Positions 61,364 to 64,000 of a DNA stretch of 64,000 nucleotides are shown here, piece by piece. Origin of the DNA: Marinovum algicola. GTDB taxonomy: Bacteria > Pseudomonadota > Alphaproteobacteria > Rhodobacterales > Rhodobacteraceae. The notes under the pieces are model-generated. The model saw only the letters and a list, made by a program, of their open reading frames with translations, did not search any database and was not told where the DNA came from. Within the stretch, counting starts at the first letter, position 1, and every line of letters begins with the position of its first letter. Where the stretch lies: contig NZ_FNYY01000012.1 in NCBI RefSeq assembly GCF_900109145.1, positions 62,001 to 126,000 of the forward strand, given 5' to 3'. Position numbers and translations under genes: made by a program.

Positions 61364-61804
61364 ATGACCAAAGAACGCGCCAGCGCGAACGAAGAAGCTC
61401 GCCCCGTGAGCCTCTGGGAAAACAAGGATGTGAAGGGCCATGCCCTTTGCGCCGAACATATGTGGCGGAAACACAAAGACGAAGTGAAGTCCCTTCGCAA
61501 CCGCCAGGCGGCTTACCTGGACAGCCTGCCCACCGATCCCCAAGAGGCTTGCCACGCGGCCATGCGCCTCATGGAAGGCGGGCACGGCTACTATCCCGAG
61601 GGTTTCGAGATGGCGCGCCACTTGTCCTGCGCGCTTGAAGCGATGATCAGGCACAGCGACACTGACGATGAAGGCCCGGAACGCGATGCGGCGATCTATT
61701 TGGCGGATAAGGCAGTTCAGTCGATGATGCGCGCGACCGAGCAACTCGACAGGATCGCCGACATTCTGGGAAATCCGGGGCGAGTGAAGCGTGAGGGTGC
61801 CTGA
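61364..61804 (+). CDS. Element early protein of unknown function
   Basis: A 146-residue hydrophilic protein, the first gene of the rightward early operon under the twin operators. No domain is recognised. It has a cysteine/histidine-containing stretch KGHALCAEHMWRKHKDEVKS (about 25-44) and a central helix region. The ATG at 61364 is preceded by GGAGA at about 8 bp. Regulation by the divergent repressor is suggested by position only. Confidence 0.7.
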   Translation: MTKERASANEEARPVSLWENKDVKGHALCAEHMWRKHKDEVKSLRNRQAAYLDSLPTDPQEACHAAMRLMEGGHGYYPEGFEMARHLSCALEAMIRHSDTDDEGPERDAAIYLADKAVQSMMRATEQLDRIADILGNPGRVKREGA

Positions 61805-61873
61805 AAAAAATATCTTGACCTTTAGGCCGTTCCGGATGACAAATGGTCAAGGAATTTTTTGATTGAGGGCGAC

Positions 61874-62416
61874 ATGCTGCTAGATCACACTTGGAAGGCC
61901 AGTGCGGCGGCGCACAACGCGGGCGTCACACCTAACCAGTTGCAAATATGGCTGAAGCGAAAGCTACCTTTGGGCACCGGCATTGATGGTGGGGGCAGCC
62001 AAGGATCGCACCGCCTTTTCAATTTTCGGAACATCATGGAATTTGCCGTTGCTCATGCGCTTACCCTTCAGGGTTTTTCAGTCGCGGATGCGTTCTCGGT
62101 GGCCGCGAAGGTGGCCTATACCACAACGCGGGAGCGTGGACTTGTTCTGCGGGAGGCGGGGTTTCCGTTTCCCGAGTGCGAGGGCGTGAGCTTCCTGGCA
62201 ATCACGGGCGGCGATGCCTTGACGTCAGATGTTCTGACTGCTGATCGCTTGATGCTGCATCCGGCGCTGCGCGGCAGCGCCGATGCCGTAACCTTGCTGA
62301 ACGTGTCCAAGGTGTTCAGGGATGTATGTAACCGCATTGGGGACAATCCTTCCGAAGTCCTGAATGCGGTCTACGAAAATTATCCGCGTGAGCTGGCCGA
62401 TCCAGCGGCGCAATAG
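61874..62416 (+). CDS. MerR-like helix-turn-helix protein of the element
   Basis: A 180-residue protein with an N-terminal HTH resembling the MerR type: WKASAAAHNAGVTPNQLQIW (about 6-25), then FNFRNIMEFAVAHALTLQGF. The C-terminal 100 residues show no known domain. It may act as an activator of excision or late genes, as AlpA-like proteins do in satellites. The ATG at 61874 has GAGGG at 61865-61869; a TTG at 61859 is in frame upstream. It is followed by the excisionase-like gene 14 bp later. Confidence 0.7.
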   Translation: MLLDHTWKASAAAHNAGVTPNQLQIWLKRKLPLGTGIDGGGSQGSHRLFNFRNIMEFAVAHALTLQGFSVADAFSVAAKVAYTTTRERGLVLREAGFPFPECEGVSFLAITGGDALTSDVLTADRLMLHPALRGSADAVTLLNVSKVFRDVCNRIGDNPSEVLNAVYENYPRELADPAAQ

Positions 62417-62430
62417 ATCGAGGCAGAAGC

Positions 62431-62787
62431 ATGTCGCGTCTGATAACCCTCAAAGAAGCTGCCGAGCAACTTCACCAGACGATCTCGGTGGAAGCGCTGC
62501 GCAAGGCTGTACGCAGTGGGGATCTTCGGGCCGACAAATTCAATACCCGGTCGTACCTCACGACTTGGGAATGGGTGCAGGACTGGATCACATGCCGAGG
62601 CCAAGAAAACCCGCGCGCCTGTACTGGCGCAAAGACGAACAGCAATGGGTTATCCGCGACGGAAACACCCAAAAGCGGACAGGATTTGGTGCAAGGGAGT
62701 CTGGAAAGGCTGAGGACGCGCTTGCCGAATACCTCAAGGCAAAGGCCGTGCCCGAACGGACCGGTCCAGCAAATCCGGCGGACCTGA
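62431..62787 (+). CDS. Excisionase/AlpA-like HTH protein overlapping integrase
   Basis: A 118-residue protein. Residues 1-55 are a winged-HTH of the excisionase or helix-turn-helix type: LITLKEAAEQLHQTISVEAL (4-23), RKAVRSGDLRADKF and WVQDWI. The C-terminal half (about 55-118) reads through the start of the integrase gene in another frame (196-bp overlap) and has no recognisable fold, so it may be dispensable or the true stop could be a programmed event. It would regulate excision together with the integrase. Confidence 0.7.
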   Translation: MSRLITLKEAAEQLHQTISVEALRKAVRSGDLRADKFNTRSYLTTWEWVQDWITCRGQENPRACTGAKTNSNGLSATETPKSGQDLVQGSLERLRTRLPNTSRQRPCPNGPVQQIRRT

Positions 62788-63632
62788 CCGTGGGTGAGGT
62801 TCTCGCAAAATATGCTGATGATTACGGCCCGAGCATGGATGCACCTGCGACCCTGGCCTATTCCATCAGCGCTCTTGCGCCGTTCTGGGCTGATCTGACC
62901 TGTGATGCGGTCAAGGAATCGACCTGCCGCCGGTATCTGACCCATCGAGATCGCGCGCCAGGTACGGTTCGGCGCGAGCTGGGCGTTCTGCAAGCTGCGA
63001 TTAACTATGCCCATCGCGAGGGCGTCTTGGTGCATCCGATCAAAGTGAAGTTGCCAGAGGCCGGAGCGATCCGCGACAGGTGGTTGACCCGCGACGAGCT
63101 GGCAATGCTCTTGCGCGCGGCAGCGCCTCATGTGCGCAGGTTCATTCTGCTGTCGTTCTACAGTGGGCGGCGCGCAAGTGCGATCCTTGAACTGACCTGG
63201 GCGCGGGTTGACTTGAACGCCGGGGTGATCCGCTTTCGCGAGGACGGCCAACGGGAAACGAATAAGCGCCGGGGGCGGATTACGATGCCCAGGCAGTTGC
63301 GCAACCATGTTGCCAGGTGGCGGGCGGAGCTCGATGCAATGCCACGTCGCTCTGCGGCGCGCCAGACGCATGTCGTCATGTTCCGTGGCAAGACGGTTGC
63401 CAACATCAAGAAGGGGATCGCCCGCGCGGCAGAACGGGCCGGATTGGACGATGTGACGCCGCACGTCTTGAAACATACAGCGATCACTCACGCGGTCATG
63501 AACGGCCTTGGGATCGAGGACGCGGCGGAATACTTCGACACGTCACCCGCTACGATTCGCGAACACTACTGGCACCACAGCCCACATCAACAAGCGGCTG
63601 CTGTGCAGGTTATTGAAAGGCGGGGACGATGA
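62592..63632 (+). CDS. Tyrosine recombinase / phage integrase
   Basis: A 346-residue site-specific recombinase that moves the element in and out of tRNA-Thr(GGT). N-terminal arm-binding region, SAM-like core-binding domain (about 64-150), and catalytic domain (about 165-340). Active-site residues: Arg193 or Arg194 (SGRRAS), Lys in the RETNKRRG hairpin, His291 and Lys294 in HVLKHT (where Arg is usual), His328 and nucleophile Tyr326 (EHYWHHS). The ATG at 62592 gives the family start MPRPRKPARLYW. It ends 50 bp from the intact tRNA, which is the normal location. Confidence 0.93.
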   Translation: MPRPRKPARLYWRKDEQQWVIRDGNTQKRTGFGARESGKAEDALAEYLKAKAVPERTGPANPADLTVGEVLAKYADDYGPSMDAPATLAYSISALAPFWADLTCDAVKESTCRRYLTHRDRAPGTVRRELGVLQAAINYAHREGVLVHPIKVKLPEAGAIRDRWLTRDELAMLLRAAAPHVRRFILLSFYSGRRASAILELTWARVDLNAGVIRFREDGQRETNKRRGRITMPRQLRNHVARWRAELDAMPRRSAARQTHVVMFRGKTVANIKKGIARAAERAGLDDVTPHVLKHTAITHAVMNGLGIEDAAEYFDTSPATIREHYWHHSPHQQAAAVQVIERRGR

Positions 63633-63636
63633 TTTC

Positions 63637-63654
63637 TGTGCGGATAGCTGTGCG
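63637..63654 (+). promoter_or_regulatory. Right TGTGCG pair, candidate integrase arm site
   Basis: TGTGCGGATAGCTGTGCG, two TGTGCG boxes 12 bp apart, 5 bp after the integrase stop and 28 bp before the right att core. It matches the left pair (53871-53887) and a pair in the old integrase scar (11348-11364). Confidence 0.5.
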
Positions 63655-63682
63655 CCACATCAAGAGTGTATCCCTTAAGTGG

Positions 63683-63757
<75 letters not shown>

Positions 63758-63865
63758 GCCGGGGGCCTGCGGCATCAGCCGCGGCGTGGCGGGTGATTAG
63801 ACGCAAACGCGCAGCAGTGCAAGGGCAATCTGGACCCTTTTTTGCACTTGCGGTACCACAGCGCC

Positions 63866-64000
63866 ATGACCCGTGATAGCGACACCGAAACACCCGGAAA
63901 AAAGCCCCGCGATGAAGGCCGCGATGCGCGGCTCAAGGCGGCATTGAAAGCGAACTTGGGGCGCAGGAAGGCGCAGGCCCGGGCCCGGGCGGCGCAGGAC
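63866..64000 (+). CDS. Small conserved-looking protein (C-terminus beyond window)
   Basis: The first 45 codons of a gene running off the window edge: a hydrophilic start with MTRDSDTETPGKKPRDEGRD, then ARLKAALKANLGRRKAQARA, then RAAQD. Short basic proteins with an LKANLxRRKAQAR core are common in Rhodobacterales and are usually annotated hypothetical; often murA lies downstream, which cannot be checked here. The ATG at 63866 is the first in frame; no strong ribosome site is visible. Confidence 0.65.
   Translation, partial: MTRDSDTETPGKKPRDEGRDARLKAALKANLGRRKAQARARAAQD

Noticed and set aside
61814-61851. Inverted repeat CTTGACC ... GGTCAAG upstream of the MerR-like gene
   Set aside because: Only 7-bp arms separated by 24 bp; could be a site for the HTH protein but may be chance. 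Left out as a feature.

Overview
The window is a high-GC alphaproteobacterial chromosome segment, most likely from the family Rhodobacteraceae (Rhodobacterales, roseobacter-like). The evidence is the set of gene neighbourhoods: a mreB-mreC-mreD-mrdA-rodA cell-shape operon, an alphaproteobacterial-type glycerol ABC transporter (glpVPQST with glpD and a divergent glpR), a hisB/hisH/hisA cluster, a plant-type glutamate-cysteine ligase, and matAB with a GntR regulator. I do not assign a genus. No CRISPR array, insertion sequence or rRNA operon was seen.

Layout. 1-4820: histidine genes hisA (cut by the window edge), hisH and hisB, separated by two DUF2147 genes, a divergent TetR/DUF2306 pair with clear palindromic operators, and a GFA-family zinc protein. 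4969-11301: a stand-alone Lrp/AsnC ligand-binding domain, twin tRNA-Gly(GCC), a CDF metal transporter, pyruvate carboxylase, an unrecognised 293-residue gene and tRNA-Thr(TGT). Just past that tRNA lies the tail end of a dead integrase. 11669-20686: the complete glycerol / glycerol-3-phosphate uptake and oxidation operon with its DeoR-type regulator. 20709-25866: malonate use (malonyl-CoA decarboxylase, malonyl-CoA synthetase, MatR-like regulator) and an NhaA antiporter. 25919-30175: a SARP/TPR regulator and a capsule-export ATPase plus inner-membrane chain-length/export protein without a permease. 30246-36864: ghrA-like dehydrogenase and the mre/mrd/rod operon. 37367-39871: an FAD/GcvT dimethylglycine dehydrogenase-like enzyme. 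40042-53439: housekeeping and metabolic genes (OmpA-type envelope protein, ubiA, rsmE, GNAT, gshA, threonine aldolase, YcgN, ribF, 2OG-oxygenase, kduI-kduD, MFS).

53739-63728 is the most notable region: a 9,990-bp integrated element bounded by a perfect 46-bp direct repeat that is the 3' part of tRNA-Thr(GGT). It encodes a tyrosine integrase, an excisionase/AlpA-like HTH protein, a repressor with two symmetric operators, and an intact head-and-packaging gene set (head-tail connector, large terminase, head-tail adaptor, HNH nuclease, HK97-type capsid, prohead protease, portal). I find no tail, lysis or replication gene and no recognisable small terminase. The compact overlapping genes and perfect att repeats suggest a capsid-forming phage satellite rather than a randomly decayed prophage, although that cannot be proved from this sequence alone. 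The window closes with the intact tRNA-Thr(GGT) and the start of a small conserved gene.
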